A stretch of 64,000 nt of DNA from Planctomycetota bacterium (GCA_020639295.1 JACKGY010000003.1:310001-374000), one strand, 5' to 3'. Positions 35,760 through 43,984 are shown, counted from the stretch's first letter. The notes: generated by a model not told the origin, from the sequence alone. Numbers and translations are program-made.

Positions 35760-36185
35760 ATAAGCACGGTGCATCGAGTGAGAGCAGGAACATGTTCTGA
35801 AATAGGCTCGGAAGTTCACATCCGGGAGAGAACTCGATGATCCTCGTCCCAAGCGAACTCTCAGAGGCACAGAGTGCACAAGATTCGTCTGCCATCGTGA
35901 ATCTCACTCCGATCAGAATCCTGGAGGGCTGTCTTCGGCGCGGAAATCACGTCGTTGAGCGGAGGAGTGCCCCTGCGGTCATCTCTTCGATCTCGGCGCC
36001 ACACGAGCTTCGAGCAAGGTCCAATCGCCTTCGTCGGATACCTCCTGGAGACGCGCGGCACCAGGGGCGATCGCTTTCGCGGCCGGGCAGCGCAAGCCAG
36101 GGCCGATCCTCCGCCGATGGCATCGACGACGGGATGCCGTTCGAAGGCGCCGTCTCGGTCCGCAACGGCCCAAGTCGCGATACCG
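35760..36185. other. Stretch between the IS and the genomic island
   Basis: About 430 bases with moderately open frames on the plus strand. One starts at 35837 behind GGGAGAG and runs 135 codons to 36244, passing through the attachment site. No protein family is recognisable, and the frame crosses an integration junction, so I do not call it a gene. It may be decayed chromosomal sequence. Confidence 0.35.
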
Positions 36186-36224
36186 AAAGAAAAGCCCTGA
36201 GAGCGTGTCGTCGCGTCTCAGGGC
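36186..36224 (-). terminator. Intrinsic terminator, probably the original one of the tRNA-Gly gene
   Basis: On the minus strand a 9-bp stem (GCCCTGAGA/TCTCAGGGC, 13-base loop) is followed by TTTTCTTTC. The stem overlaps the left attachment repeat. Before the island inserted, this should have been the terminator directly behind the tRNA-Gly gene. Confidence 0.7.
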
Positions 36225-36250
36225 CGGTCTCGAAGAGCGGGTGATGGGGT
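36212..36250. repeat. Left attachment site of the genomic island (39-bp direct repeat)
   Basis: Identical over 39 bases to 42330-42368. It contains the last 15 bases of the tRNA-Gly gene (CACCCGCT end and part of the T-arm, read on the minus strand) plus 24 downstream bases. It is the displaced tRNA 3' end left by integration. Confidence 0.92.
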
Positions 36251-36351
36251 GGGAAGCTGGTATTCGCAGTTCGTAATGCTTGTCTGCGTCGTCGTTTGCG
36301 ATAGCCATTTGTGCGACGACCACCGTGAGGCAACGAGCGCCTCCTGTCATC

Positions 36352-39114
36352 CTACCCACGACGATCCACGCGAACCCGAGCAGCGACCCTGCGGCGGATG
36401 GTTGACGCGAGTTCGGTGTGGAGTGTGACGCTATCATCGTCGTGCCAGAACCGCAGCGCCAGTGAGTAGCGCTGTGGTGCTTCGTCACCGGTCACGAATC
36501 TCTCGTGACATCCCACAAGCGCATGCAAGCAAGCGACCTCTCCTTGACCGATGGGGCGGAACCTCGGTGCGCTACGCCATACGATTCGCCGTACCTGGAG
36601 CGTTGACCAGGATACTTCTGTCTGTGTCGGGCGCATTGCGAGCCGACTATTTCGGTGAAGCCTGCTGTCCCCTGCCCGCGATTGCTGCCCTCGCTCGCAG
36701 AGTCGAACTACGTCTTGCGAAGTGAGACCTCGGAGAAGCTCGAACCACATTGTTCTTGAGAGGTACTTGGCACGTGATGCCAGCACGGGTGGATCGAAAG
36801 CCAATGCGGCGGTGATCCCTCGAAGGCCACGACCACGCATCAGAGACGCGGGGACTGGGATCCGAAACAGGTGCCAGCGATCTGCCGGGATCTCGTCTTC
36901 TGCGATGACGAGTACGTCCTTCTCAATCGAGCTCCTAATCCTCGCGCTGTCGATGACTCCGTTGCCAATCAGACGCCGCTTCTCATCGCTTTCATTGCCA
37001 TCAGGGTCAAGATGGTGGGCAGGATCGCTTTCCGGAAGCCTTGAGGTCGCTCCAAGCAAGGCTCGGATTGAATTCGCTGAAGGCTCAGCGGAGAGAGCTT
37101 CACGCAAAGGTCGGAGCGCGAGCGCGGCAGTGTGACTTACCTGCGGTGCTGCGTACGAGGTCCCGAAGGCCGTGGTGATCGATCGACCGTCGCCGAATTC
37201 GAGTCGGGCTGTTGGCTCCCCAAGCTCGAAGCCACCCACAACCGTGCGAAAGGTACCATCCCCGTTGCCTCGTGCGGAACAGTTGCCGCCAAACGCAACG
37301 AACTCTGGTTTGATCGCCGCCTTTGCTGCCGACGTGCCGTAGCCTGGACCAACTCGTGAGAACGGAGAGGACCCCCCGGGAAATCCAACGACGAGCGGTT
37401 CCTGCGCTGCGAAACCGCTGCGAGCAATCCCACCGACAGTGACTGCGATGGCTGCGGTGCCGGGATTGCAAACTCGGTACAGGTCGTCCCCCAGTTTCAC
37501 ATTGAGCGCACCTACTTGGAAGTCGGCGCGCTCCTGGGGCTCGGTCGGGAGCGCCGGAGGGGAGATGTTGCCTGCCGACACGATGATCAGAATATCCAAG
37601 TCTCGCGCAATCTGATCGAGGGACTCGGCCCACGGGAACTGGCTTCCTCCGCGGAAGGGTTCGTCGCTGTTGCCAATTGAAATGTTGAACACACGCGAGC
37701 CGCGCTCCCCATGGAAGTGACGAATCGCACGTAGCACGACTTCCTCAGCTCGCGAATTCTCGGGGAAGACAGCGCGGTCGAGTAGGACGGGGTCCCGTCT
37801 CAGCACTTTTGCGCTGCAAATCTGGGCCTGAGGATTCCACAAGCCCGTTTCGAGGCACCTTGCAACATCACCGTATGCTGCCAATGCCGCGACTCCTGTG
37901 CCATGCCCTTGTTGGTCCGCTGGCGTGTCTTCTCCGCTATCGAAATCAATCTCGTCGAGAACCCAGCCCGCAAGAAGCGGATGAGCCGACAGGACTCCGC
38001 TGTCAATCACGGTTATGACCGGCTCTGTTCCTGTCGGGAGTGATCGCGGTGGCAGGTTCGGCTGAGGCTCGAAAATCAGGTTCTGAGCCAACGGCAACGA
38101 GGGGGGGCGATTGACGTAGGCCACAAGATCAAGGTCGAGCAAGGCGTCGATAGTGGATCGTGTGCCGCTAATCCGCGCCAGGATCATCGTCCGAGTCCTA
38201 AGCGTCGAAACGACTCGGGCACCATTGCGCTGGCAGATTCCTCTCAGGGCCTGCTCAACAAAACGCGCACTATCTGTACCTCCCAGATGCCAGAGATCAA
38301 CATCGAAGAAGGCGTCTTCGTCAGTAGCAGGAGTCTCGGCAAGTCGCTGACCAATCTTCTCATCCCGCCCGAGCGTGCCAATCCACTCAATGGAATCGAA
38401 GATCGAGTTGCGGATGCCCCTTGGCAGGGCGCCCTCTTCCGTCTCGGCATCGCCCCTATATCGATTCGCCTCCCGCATGAATCGCGTCAGGGAAAGACGA
38501 TCGGGGAACTGGACCGTCAAGTCTACCGACTCCTGAGTAGCCTCTGAGAGCGTGACAGGTTCGATCCCTGCCTCTTCGAGAAGTTGTCTCGCTTGCTCGG
38601 CAGTGCCTGGAACAACAAGCGCGAGGGAGTCGTGGGGTGTGAGCGCTGGACCGGCAAGGCCCGCTAATTCGTCGGTTCGCGTCCTGCGGATACGAGTGCC
38701 GGACGGTAAGGTCGCCACGCGTGAAGCCAAGTCGTCGCTCATTCTGAGTGACGGGTTCCTTGACGTGGATGGCGATTCGCTTCGTACGACGGCGTGTGTG
38801 TAGGATGCCGATCGGACCTGCTCTCGAACGACGGTGGCATCAAGGCGTTCTTGAATCGTCTCCGTGCTGCTCTGATCGAGCGCCGCGACTCGAAGAACTA
38901 TCTGATTCTCGCTGTCGATGCCGTTGCGCTCGCGTGCCGCGATGCTGGCTCGGTGTGCTTCAGCGAACCTCCGACGAATCTCCTGCGCATGTGCCGGAGC
39001 ATCCGAGGGAACGATTGGATTTGCCGGGTAGGGGGGGCGGCGGCGCTCGCGCTGATGGTCCGGTTCCCGGGCAATCGCAAGATGCCGGTGAATGGCGACT
39101 GGTTGCTGAGCCAT
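36352..39114 (-). CDS. S8 (subtilisin) family serine protease of the island's ATPase/protease pair
   Basis: 920 residues. The N-terminal ~360 form non-catalytic domains (SENQIVLRVAALDQSS; DLTVQFPDRLSLTRFMREANRY). The subtilase core runs from ~365 to 670 and its catalytic set is complete: Asp371 (TVIDSGVLSAHP), His404 (QQGHGTGVAALAA), oxyanion Asn516 (SAGNISPP) and Ser653 (FGTSYAAPQ). The C-terminal ~200 residues contain GITAALAFDPP and a final strand-rich segment. There is no signal peptide, so it should act in the cytoplasm, unlike secreted subtilisins. The gene starts five bases after the ATPase gene ends. It is probably held inactive and released or fed by the ATPase; its target is unknown. 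Confidence 0.9.
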   Translation of the reverse strand: MAQQPVAIHRHLAIAREPDHQRERRRPPYPANPIVPSDAPAHAQEIRRRFAEAHRASIAARERNGIDSENQIVLRVAALDQSSTETIQERLDATVVREQVRSASYTHAVVRSESPSTSRNPSLRMSDDLASRVATLPSGTRIRRTRTDELAGLAGPALTPHDSLALVVPGTAEQARQLLEEAGIEPVTLSEATQESVDLTVQFPDRLSLTRFMREANRYRGDAETEEGALPRGIRNSIFDSIEWIGTLGRDEKIGQRLAETPATDEDAFFDVDLWHLGGTDSARFVEQALRGICQRNGARVVSTLRTRTMILARISGTRSTIDALLDLDLVAYVNRPPSLPLAQNLIFEPQPNLPPRSLPTGTEPVITVIDSGVLSAHPLLAGWVLDEIDFDSGEDTPADQQGHGTGVAALAAYGDVARCLETGLWNPQAQICSAKVLRRDPVLLDRAVFPENSRAEEVVLRAIRHFHGERGSRVFNISIGNSDEPFRGGSQFPWAESLDQIARDLDILIIVSAGNISPPALPTEPQERADFQVGALNVKLGDDLYRVCNPGTAAIAVTVGGIARSGFAAQEPLVVGFPGGSSPFSRVGPGYGTSAAKAAIKPEFVAFGGNCSARGNGDGTFRTVVGGFELGEPTARLEFGDGRSITTAFGTSYAAPQVSHTAALALRPLREALSAEPSANSIRALLGATSRLPESDPAHHLDPDGNESDEKRRLIGNGVIDSARIRSSIEKDVLVIAEDEIPADRWHLFRIPVPASLMRGRGLRGITAALAFDPPVLASRAKYLSRTMWFELLRGLTSQDVVRLCERGQQSRAGDSRLHRNSRLAMRPTQTEVSWSTLQVRRIVWRSAPRFRPIGQGEVACLHALVGCHERFVTGDEAPQRYSLALRFWHDDDSVTLHTELASTIRRRVAARVRVDRRG

Positions 39115-39119
39115 GGTGT

Positions 39120-40154
39120 CTACCTGTCGTCTATTCGGGGCGGGTGCGCGTCGTGCTTAGAGCGACTCAGCGCTGAATGCCTGCTCTCTTGCCTTTCCAG
39201 TGCGCGCCGTAGGATCGAGGGCGTGATTTGTCCCACTCCTTCGATCGCGCAACTCTTGCGTATGTCAACGCAGATCCGTTCGGCGTCAGAGAAGCTACGG
39301 CCTTCAAGCTGGTTGACGAGGGAGGTGATCGTACTCTGATTCGGTGCCAAACTCCTCAGCTTGTGTTCGATTGCAAGTGATAGGGACTGAGCGCTTGGAA
39401 GGTCGAAACGGAGGATCTCGTCGAACCTCCTCCAGAGCGCTGGGTCTATCACTTGCTCAAAGTTCGTCGCCGCGACTACGATGGACCTACCAGAGAAGCC
39501 GTCGAGAAGTTGAAGGAAGGCGTTCAGGACCCTCTTTATCTCACCGTGCTCGGTCGCGTCGTCGCGGGATCTTCCGACGGCGTCGAACTCGTCGAAAAAG
39601 ACGACCCACTCCCCAGTGCTTGCGTAGTCAAAGACCCTGCGTAGATTCGACGCCGTTTCGCCGAGCAGTGATGAGACGACGCTGTCGAAGCGGACGTAGA
39701 GGAGGGGGAGGCCGAGATGGTTGGACAGGGCCTCCGCCGTGGCTGTCTTGCCGCACCCTGGGGGGCCACAGAACAACGCAGTTCGAACTGGATGGAGGCC
39801 GTAGGCTTGCAGGACCTCGCGATTGCGAATCTCCTCGCCGATTCTGTCGAGTGTTGATCGTATCTCGGTAGCGAGTACCAGATCGCGAAACGAACGGTCC
39901 GGCACCCTGATCGTGACGAGAGGGATGCGGCGGTCCGGATCATAAGGGACTGGATCGAAGTGAGAAGTGGTTGCGGGCACATAAGAGCCCGATCGAACGT
40001 CGTCGCGAAGGATCTCGCGGAGCTCCTTCGCTAGGACTACGTGCCGCTTCTTGAGTTCGTTGCCGACGAGTTCGTCCGCAACGCTTCTGAACGCGTCATC
40101 GTCCCGATCTCGGTGGGCTCGGAAGAGCCTCTTGAGCAGGTCTGCTCTCGCCAT
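39120..40154 (-). CDS. AAA+ ATPase of the island's ATPase/protease pair
   Basis: 344 residues. The N-terminal ~60 residues are a helical domain (MARADLLKRLFRAHRDRDDD ... ELKKRHVVLAKEL). The AAA+ core has Walker A GPPGCGKT at 130-137, Walker B VVFFDEFDA at 184-192, sensor 1 VAATN around 228-231, and the arginine-rich PALWRRFDEIL at 238-248. The sequence is close to FtsH/spastin-like AAA proteins but lacks a membrane segment or protease domain. I chose the ATG at 40154 (AAGGGGG about 11 bases upstream). An ATG at 40163 is possible. It should regulate or unfold substrates for the protease encoded next. Confidence 0.88.
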   Translation of the reverse strand: MARADLLKRLFRAHRDRDDDAFRSVADELVGNELKKRHVVLAKELREILRDDVRSGSYVPATTSHFDPVPYDPDRRIPLVTIRVPDRSFRDLVLATEIRSTLDRIGEEIRNREVLQAYGLHPVRTALFCGPPGCGKTATAEALSNHLGLPLLYVRFDSVVSSLLGETASNLRRVFDYASTGEWVVFFDEFDAVGRSRDDATEHGEIKRVLNAFLQLLDGFSGRSIVVAATNFEQVIDPALWRRFDEILRFDLPSAQSLSLAIEHKLRSLAPNQSTITSLVNQLEGRSFSDAERICVDIRKSCAIEGVGQITPSILRRALERQESRHSALSRSKHDAHPPRIDDR

Positions 40155-40258
40155 GTGCGTCATTTCCCCCTTGTCACGGCGAAGGGGCCGGAAGTCGGCC
40201 CCTGAGTCCGGCGCGGATTCTATCACGGGCGGCTCCGGTTGGGGTCCTCGGTGCGGCA

Positions 40259-41419
40259 TCATGATCGTCGGTCTGTGCCCCTCGCCTGAAGGGAGCGGAT
40301 CGCTGCGGCCCATGGTAGGCGCTCGTGCTCGGTGTAGATCTCTCGCGTCAGCTGCACGTCGCTGTGTCCCATGAGGTCCGCTCGTATCTCAAGGCTCACA
40401 CCGGCCTCGGCAAGTAGAGTGCAGTAGGTGTGACGGAGCCCGTAGAAATCGAGCGTGCTGCCGTCCGCGCCGACCTCGGGGATTCCAGATGTACGGCGCA
40501 CCCCGTCAAACCAGGGGAGGGCGTTCCCCTGGTAGGAGTCAGACCACGGTATGCCCTGCCGAGTCCAGAGGATTCGGTCCTTCTCGGCGGGTATGCGGCG
40601 CGTTGCGTGCCCCAGGTTCGAACGATGGCGAAGAAGGCTGCTGTGAAGTTGCTCGTGGATGGGAGTCGTACGCTCCCGCCTGGTCTTGGCGAATGCGGCA
40701 CGGACTGTCAGTGTATGGGTCCCGTCGGGCGACTTGCCGAGGTCCCGCCAGCAAAGGGAGAACGCCTCGGACACTCGGAAGCCTGTGCCCGCCATCAGCT
40801 CGATAAGGATGGCCTGCGGGACGCCCCCGCGCAGTTCGTCGAGTTGATGAGCAGCCTCGATCAGCGAGGCCAGTTCGTCCCGTGTGAGCCGACGCCTGCA
40901 CCGTCGAAAATGACTCCCGGTCTCGGGGAGCTTCTGGATCTGACCGAGGGGGCTGCGTCCGATGAGGCGAGTCTTCTCGGCCCACCGCATCATGCTCTGA
41001 AGGTGCCCGATTTTCTTGTTCGCTGTCCGATGGTCCTGTCCGCCCTCGACCAGCTTCCTTCTGACCTCCAGGACGTGATCTGTGTCAAGGCCCGCGACCC
41101 GTCGGACCGGGAGCATGTTGAGGATCTCCTTCAGGGCCGCCAGAACGTTGCCGTGGTGGGCGGGCGTGACCCGCGTCTTGAGATCGCAAAGGTAGCTCTT
41201 CTCGACGTCGGCAAGCGTCGTCTCCTGGGCAACAAGGTCGCCGAGCCCGACGCTCTTCAGATCGAGCTGACGCTGGAGCTCCCGGAGCATCTGCTCCGAG
41301 ACGCCGCGGTCCCGGGAATGAGCCTTCTGCCGACGGCGTCCGGTTCCGTCGTTGAAGACGGCGTAGTAGCGCTCTCGACCCGTTCGACGGATGAGTCCTG
41401 TGGGGAGTTTCTTCGGCAT
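40259..41419 (-). CDS. Tyrosine recombinase (integrase) of the island
   Basis: 386 residues. An N-terminal arm and SAM-like core-binding domain (TLADVEKSYLCDLKTRVTP) precede the catalytic domain. Catalytic residues are Arg215 (GTGFRVSEAF), a hairpin Lys at ~245, Arg329 (FYGLRHTYCTLL), His352 (LMGHSDVQ) and the nucleophile Tyr362 (REIYTEHE). The position usually held by the first box-II histidine is a tyrosine here. It lies about 0.9 kb from the tRNA-side attachment repeat and should excise and insert the island at the tRNA-Gly site. It is upstream of, and co-directional with, the ATPase and protease genes. Confidence 0.92.
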   Translation of the reverse strand: MPKKLPTGLIRRTGRERYYAVFNDGTGRRRQKAHSRDRGVSEQMLRELQRQLDLKSVGLGDLVAQETTLADVEKSYLCDLKTRVTPAHHGNVLAALKEILNMLPVRRVAGLDTDHVLEVRRKLVEGGQDHRTANKKIGHLQSMMRWAEKTRLIGRSPLGQIQKLPETGSHFRRCRRRLTRDELASLIEAAHQLDELRGGVPQAILIELMAGTGFRVSEAFSLCWRDLGKSPDGTHTLTVRAAFAKTRRERTTPIHEQLHSSLLRHRSNLGHATRRIPAEKDRILWTRQGIPWSDSYQGNALPWFDGVRRTSGIPEVGADGSTLDFYGLRHTYCTLLAEAGVSLEIRADLMGHSDVQLTREIYTEHERLPWAAAIRSLQARGTDRRS

Positions 41420-41553
41420 GTTGTGGCCCTCCGTCTGCCTGTCTTGTACGGAGCGGGCCTGAGCGCGCCGTGCAACATCGCATGATCCTCGGAAAGGGGG
41501 ACACCCCCTGTCAGTTGGAAGGGGCTAGACACCTGTCGAACATCCTGTTGTGG

Positions 41554-41580
41554 GGACCGATAAGGAAGGCGTATCGGTCC
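41554..41580. promoter_or_regulatory. Perfect 9-bp hairpin in front of the truncated recombinase gene
   Basis: GGACCGATA and TATCGGTCC flank a nine-base loop. It ends 17 bases before the ATG of the truncated recombinase and about 130 bases upstream of the integrase start on the other strand. It may be an operator or a leader structure. Its role is unknown. Confidence 0.45.
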
Positions 41581-41597
41581 TGATCCAGGAGGTGAAC

Positions 41598-42140
41598 ATG
41601 AACGACAAGCTGCCGACCACGACGACCCCGGGAACGCCCCTCCAGTTTGCCGACCTTGACTCCAAGGCGCGGACGTTCTCGGATGAGAGCCGATCTGCTC
41701 ATACTCGAAGGGCTCACCGGTCCGATTTCAGGCACTTCACGGACTGGTGTGTTTCAATAGGCCTTCCGGCGCTCCCGGCCTCGATCTCGACCATCGTCCG
41801 CTACCAGACGGATCTCGCCGGGTCCATGAAGGTGGCTACGCTGGCACGGAGGATCAGCTCGATTGCCGTTGCCCATCAGCTGGCACACCAGCCGCCACCG
41901 ACCGAGGGGGCTGAGTTTCGCGCCTTCTGGTCCGGGCTGCGTCGAGCGAAGGGCGTTGCCCAAGTTGGCCCGAGAGCCTGTTGGCGGTCGGAAGTTCTGG
42001 AGCGAGGACATCGGAGTTGGCCTCCGCCTTCCTCTTGGATCGTGTCTTCTTGGCCATGCGCTTCTGTCGGTCAGCTGGGCGCCCTGGGCGGTCTTGGGAG
42101 CGGCACGTTCGGCTTGCAGCTCCGTTCGAGGCGAGGATAG
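41598..42140 (+). pseudogene. Truncated tyrosine recombinase (core-binding domain only)
   Basis: The frame starts well (AGGAGG seven bases before the ATG) and its first ~120 residues read as the SAM-like core-binding domain of a tyrosine recombinase: SAHTRRAHRSDFRHFTDWC, GLPALPASISTIVRYQTDLA, VATLARRISSIAVAHQ, FWSGLRRAKG. Beyond about base 41970 the resemblance stops and the catalytic domain with its Arg/His/Tyr residues is missing. The remainder to 42140 is random-looking. It is the relic of another recombinase cut off near the attachment site, or a DNA-binding remnant that may still regulate. Confidence 0.75.
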
Positions 42141-42320
42141 CCCAAGGTGGCGAATCCTGCATCCCCGAGGCGGCTCCGTGACGATGCCGTCGGCTACCGG
42201 GCACGGAGGTGGTGAAGGATGAGCGGCAAGGGAGAGACTGGCAACGCCTGGGCAACGGATTGGCGTCCCGTGGCGCCGTTTCAGTCCGTTTCTGTCTGCA
42301 TGACGCTCTGAAACGAGAGC

Positions 42321-42343
42321 GGCCCTGAGCGCGTCTCAGGGCC
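42321..42343 (-). terminator. Island-supplied terminator hairpin behind tRNA-Gly
   Basis: GGCCCTGAG/CTCAGGGCC, a perfect 9-bp stem with a 5-base loop. The right arm lies within the attachment repeat and the left arm within the island. It replaces the original hairpin displaced to 36186-36224, though with a weaker tail (GCTCTCGTTTC). Confidence 0.65.
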
Positions 42344-42368
42344 GGTCTCGAAGAGCGGGTGATGGGGT
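42330..42368. repeat. Right attachment site (39-bp direct repeat) at the tRNA-Gly 3' end
   Basis: Identical to 36212-36250. The overlap with the tRNA keeps the tRNA gene intact after integration. Confidence 0.92.
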
Positions 42369-42426
42369 TCGAACCCACGACATTCAGCTTGGGAAGCTGA
42401 CACTCTACCAACTGAGTTACACCCGC
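42354..42426 (-). tRNA. tRNA-Gly (anticodon CCC)
   Basis: 73 nt forming a full cloverleaf: acceptor GCGGGTG/CACCCGC, D-arm ACTC/GAGT, anticodon stem TCAGC/GCTGA with loop TTCCCAA (anticodon CCC, reading GGG), and T-arm with TTCGAAC. The discriminator base is T. CCA is not encoded. The 3' end is the target of the genomic island. Confidence 0.97.
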
Positions 42427-42618
42427 AGGGCTGGCGCGGGGTCCTGGTTGGGCCCTTCGGTGCCAGTCATGCGGAGGTTAAGCCGGGCGGCGGTGGCGAT
42501 CAAGGCCCCGCCGCGATTGCCTGGGGTCCAGGTGATGCCTGGCGGTCAGCGGACCATGGTCGGGCCGGTCGGGGTGGATGGACGGATGGGTTCACCGGCC
42601 AGGAGGCGCGATGGGCGT

Positions 42619-42644
42619 GCCGGCCCGCGGGAGAGCGGGCCGGC
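42619..42644 (-). terminator. Hairpin downstream of the diphosphoglycerate-synthetase-like gene
   Basis: GCCGGCCCGC/GCGGGCCGGC, a perfect 10-bp stem with a 6-base loop, 20 bases beyond the stop codon at 42665. It is probably a terminator, but no T-tract follows. Confidence 0.5.
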
Positions 42645-42664
42645 GATGAGGCATGGGCTCGGGC

Positions 42665-43984
42665 TCAGCGGGAGCGGGCGAGCCAGGCGTCGACGACCGA
42701 GGCGAGGGGCTTCTCGCCGGGGAGTTCGACCAGGTCGTAGCGAACCCGGTGGATCGGCTTCTTGCTCGCGATCAGGCTGCCGAGGTCGATCGGCGTACCG
42801 GCGAGGACGAGGTCGGCCGGAACCGCCGCGATGGAGGCGCCGAGGTCCTCGAGCTGCTTCGGCGAGTAACCCATGGCCGGGACCAGGGGGCCGAGCTTCG
42901 GGTACTTCTCGAAGGTCCGCTTCAGCTCGCCGCTGAGGAAGGGCCTGGGATCGACGATCTCCGCTCCGGCGCGCCGGGCCAGCAAGGTCGCGGCACCGTA
43001 GAGCATGCCGCCATGGGTGGTGGTGGGGCCGTCCTCGACGCAGACGACCTTCTTGCCGCGGAGCGAGGCCTCGTCGAGACCGTCGACGCGCAGCGAGCTA
43101 CCGACCGCGATCACCTCGGCGCCGGGATTGAGCTCCTTGGCGAGGGCGCGTTCGGCGGCGACGTTCTCCGCCTTGGCGGTGTCGGCCTTGGCGATCAGGA
43201 TCAGGTCGGCGAGCCGCACCTGGGCCTCTGAGGGATAGTAGCGCAGGCTGTCGCCGGGCCGATGCGGGTCCATCAGGACGATGTGCAGGTCGGGGGCGAC
43301 GAAGGGCAGGTCGTTGTTGCCGCCGTCCCAGATCACGATGTCGGCCTCGCCCTCCGCCTGGCGAAGGATGCTCGGGTAATCGACGCCGGCGTAGACGACG
43401 CGGCCGCTCTCGACGTAGGGCTCGTACTCCTCGCGCTCCTCGACCGTGCACTCGTGCTTGACCAGATCGTCGGGCGTCGCGAAGCGCTGGACGGCTTGGC
43501 GGGCGAGATCGCCATAGGGCATCGGATGACGGATGCCGACGGCCTTCAGGCCGCGTTCGCCCAACATGCCGAGCAGGTAGCGCGAAGCCTGGCTCTTGCC
43601 ACAGCCGGTGCGCACGGCGCAGACCCCGAGCACCGGCTTCTTCGAGCGGATCATGGTCCGCGCCCCGGGCAGGATGAAGTCGGCGCCGGCCGCGTTGGCG
43701 CGGGCCGCGAGCCGGGCGACGTGCTCGTTGGTGACGTCGCTGTAGGCGAAGATCACCTGCTCGACCTTCTGGCTGCGGACGATCTCCTCGAAATCGTCCT
43801 CCGGGACGATCGGGATGCCCTCCGGATAGCGGGGCCCCGCCAGGGAGGCGGGGAAGCGGCGATCGTCGATGTAGGGGATCTGCGTGGCGGTGATCGCCAC
43901 GATCTCGACGTTGGGATCGTCGCGGTAGAGGACGATGAAGTCGTGGAAGTCGCGCCCAGCGGCGCCCAGGATCAGGCTACGCAT
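42665..43984 (-). CDS. Cyclic 2,3-diphosphoglycerate synthetase-like P-loop GTPase
   Basis: 439 residues. The N-terminus is a Rossmann-type domain (MRSLILGAAGRDFHDF). A P-loop follows at ~118-130 (GVCAVRTGCGKSQASRYL). Further conserved-looking segments are VIWDGGNNDLPF, VLMDPHRPGD, LILIAKADTAKAENV and VEDGPTTTHGGM. These fit the archaeal cyclic-2,3-diphosphoglycerate synthetase family, whose bacterial members have an uncertain role. The archaeal enzyme closes 2,3-diphosphoglycerate with ATP to a thermoprotectant. The start ATG has GGGAG eight bases upstream. It stands alone beside the tRNA gene. Confidence 0.85.
   Translation of the reverse strand: MRSLILGAAGRDFHDFIVLYRDDPNVEIVAITATQIPYIDDRRFPASLAGPRYPEGIPIVPEDDFEEIVRSQKVEQVIFAYSDVTNEHVARLAARANAAGADFILPGARTMIRSKKPVLGVCAVRTGCGKSQASRYLLGMLGERGLKAVGIRHPMPYGDLARQAVQRFATPDDLVKHECTVEEREEYEPYVESGRVVYAGVDYPSILRQAEGEADIVIWDGGNNDLPFVAPDLHIVLMDPHRPGDSLRYYPSEAQVRLADLILIAKADTAKAENVAAERALAKELNPGAEVIAVGSSLRVDGLDEASLRGKKVVCVEDGPTTTHGGMLYGAATLLARRAGAEIVDPRPFLSGELKRTFEKYPKLGPLVPAMGYSPKQLEDLGASIAAVPADLVLAGTPIDLGSLIASKKPIHRVRYDLVELPGEKPLASVVDAWLARSR

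Larger units (their letters stand above)
36212..42368. mobile_element. tRNA-Gly-integrated genomic island carrying an AAA+ ATPase / S8 protease pair
   Basis: About 6.2 kb between two perfect 39-bp repeats, one of which ends the intact tRNA-Gly(CCC) gene. It holds a tyrosine recombinase on the tRNA side, a truncated second recombinase, and a two-gene cargo. The GC content looks lower than in the neighbourhood. There are no transfer, replication or phage structural genes, so it is a small integrative element whose movement depends on its recombinase and possibly on helper functions. Confidence 0.9.

Noticed and set aside
35837..36244. 135-codon plus-strand frame ending in the left attachment site
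   Set aside because: It crosses the integration junction and has no recognisable family; kept as unexplained sequence.
36462..39339. Several plus-strand frames opposite the S8 protease gene
   Set aside because: They are short, overlap each other and lie antisense to a gene with complete catalytic motifs.
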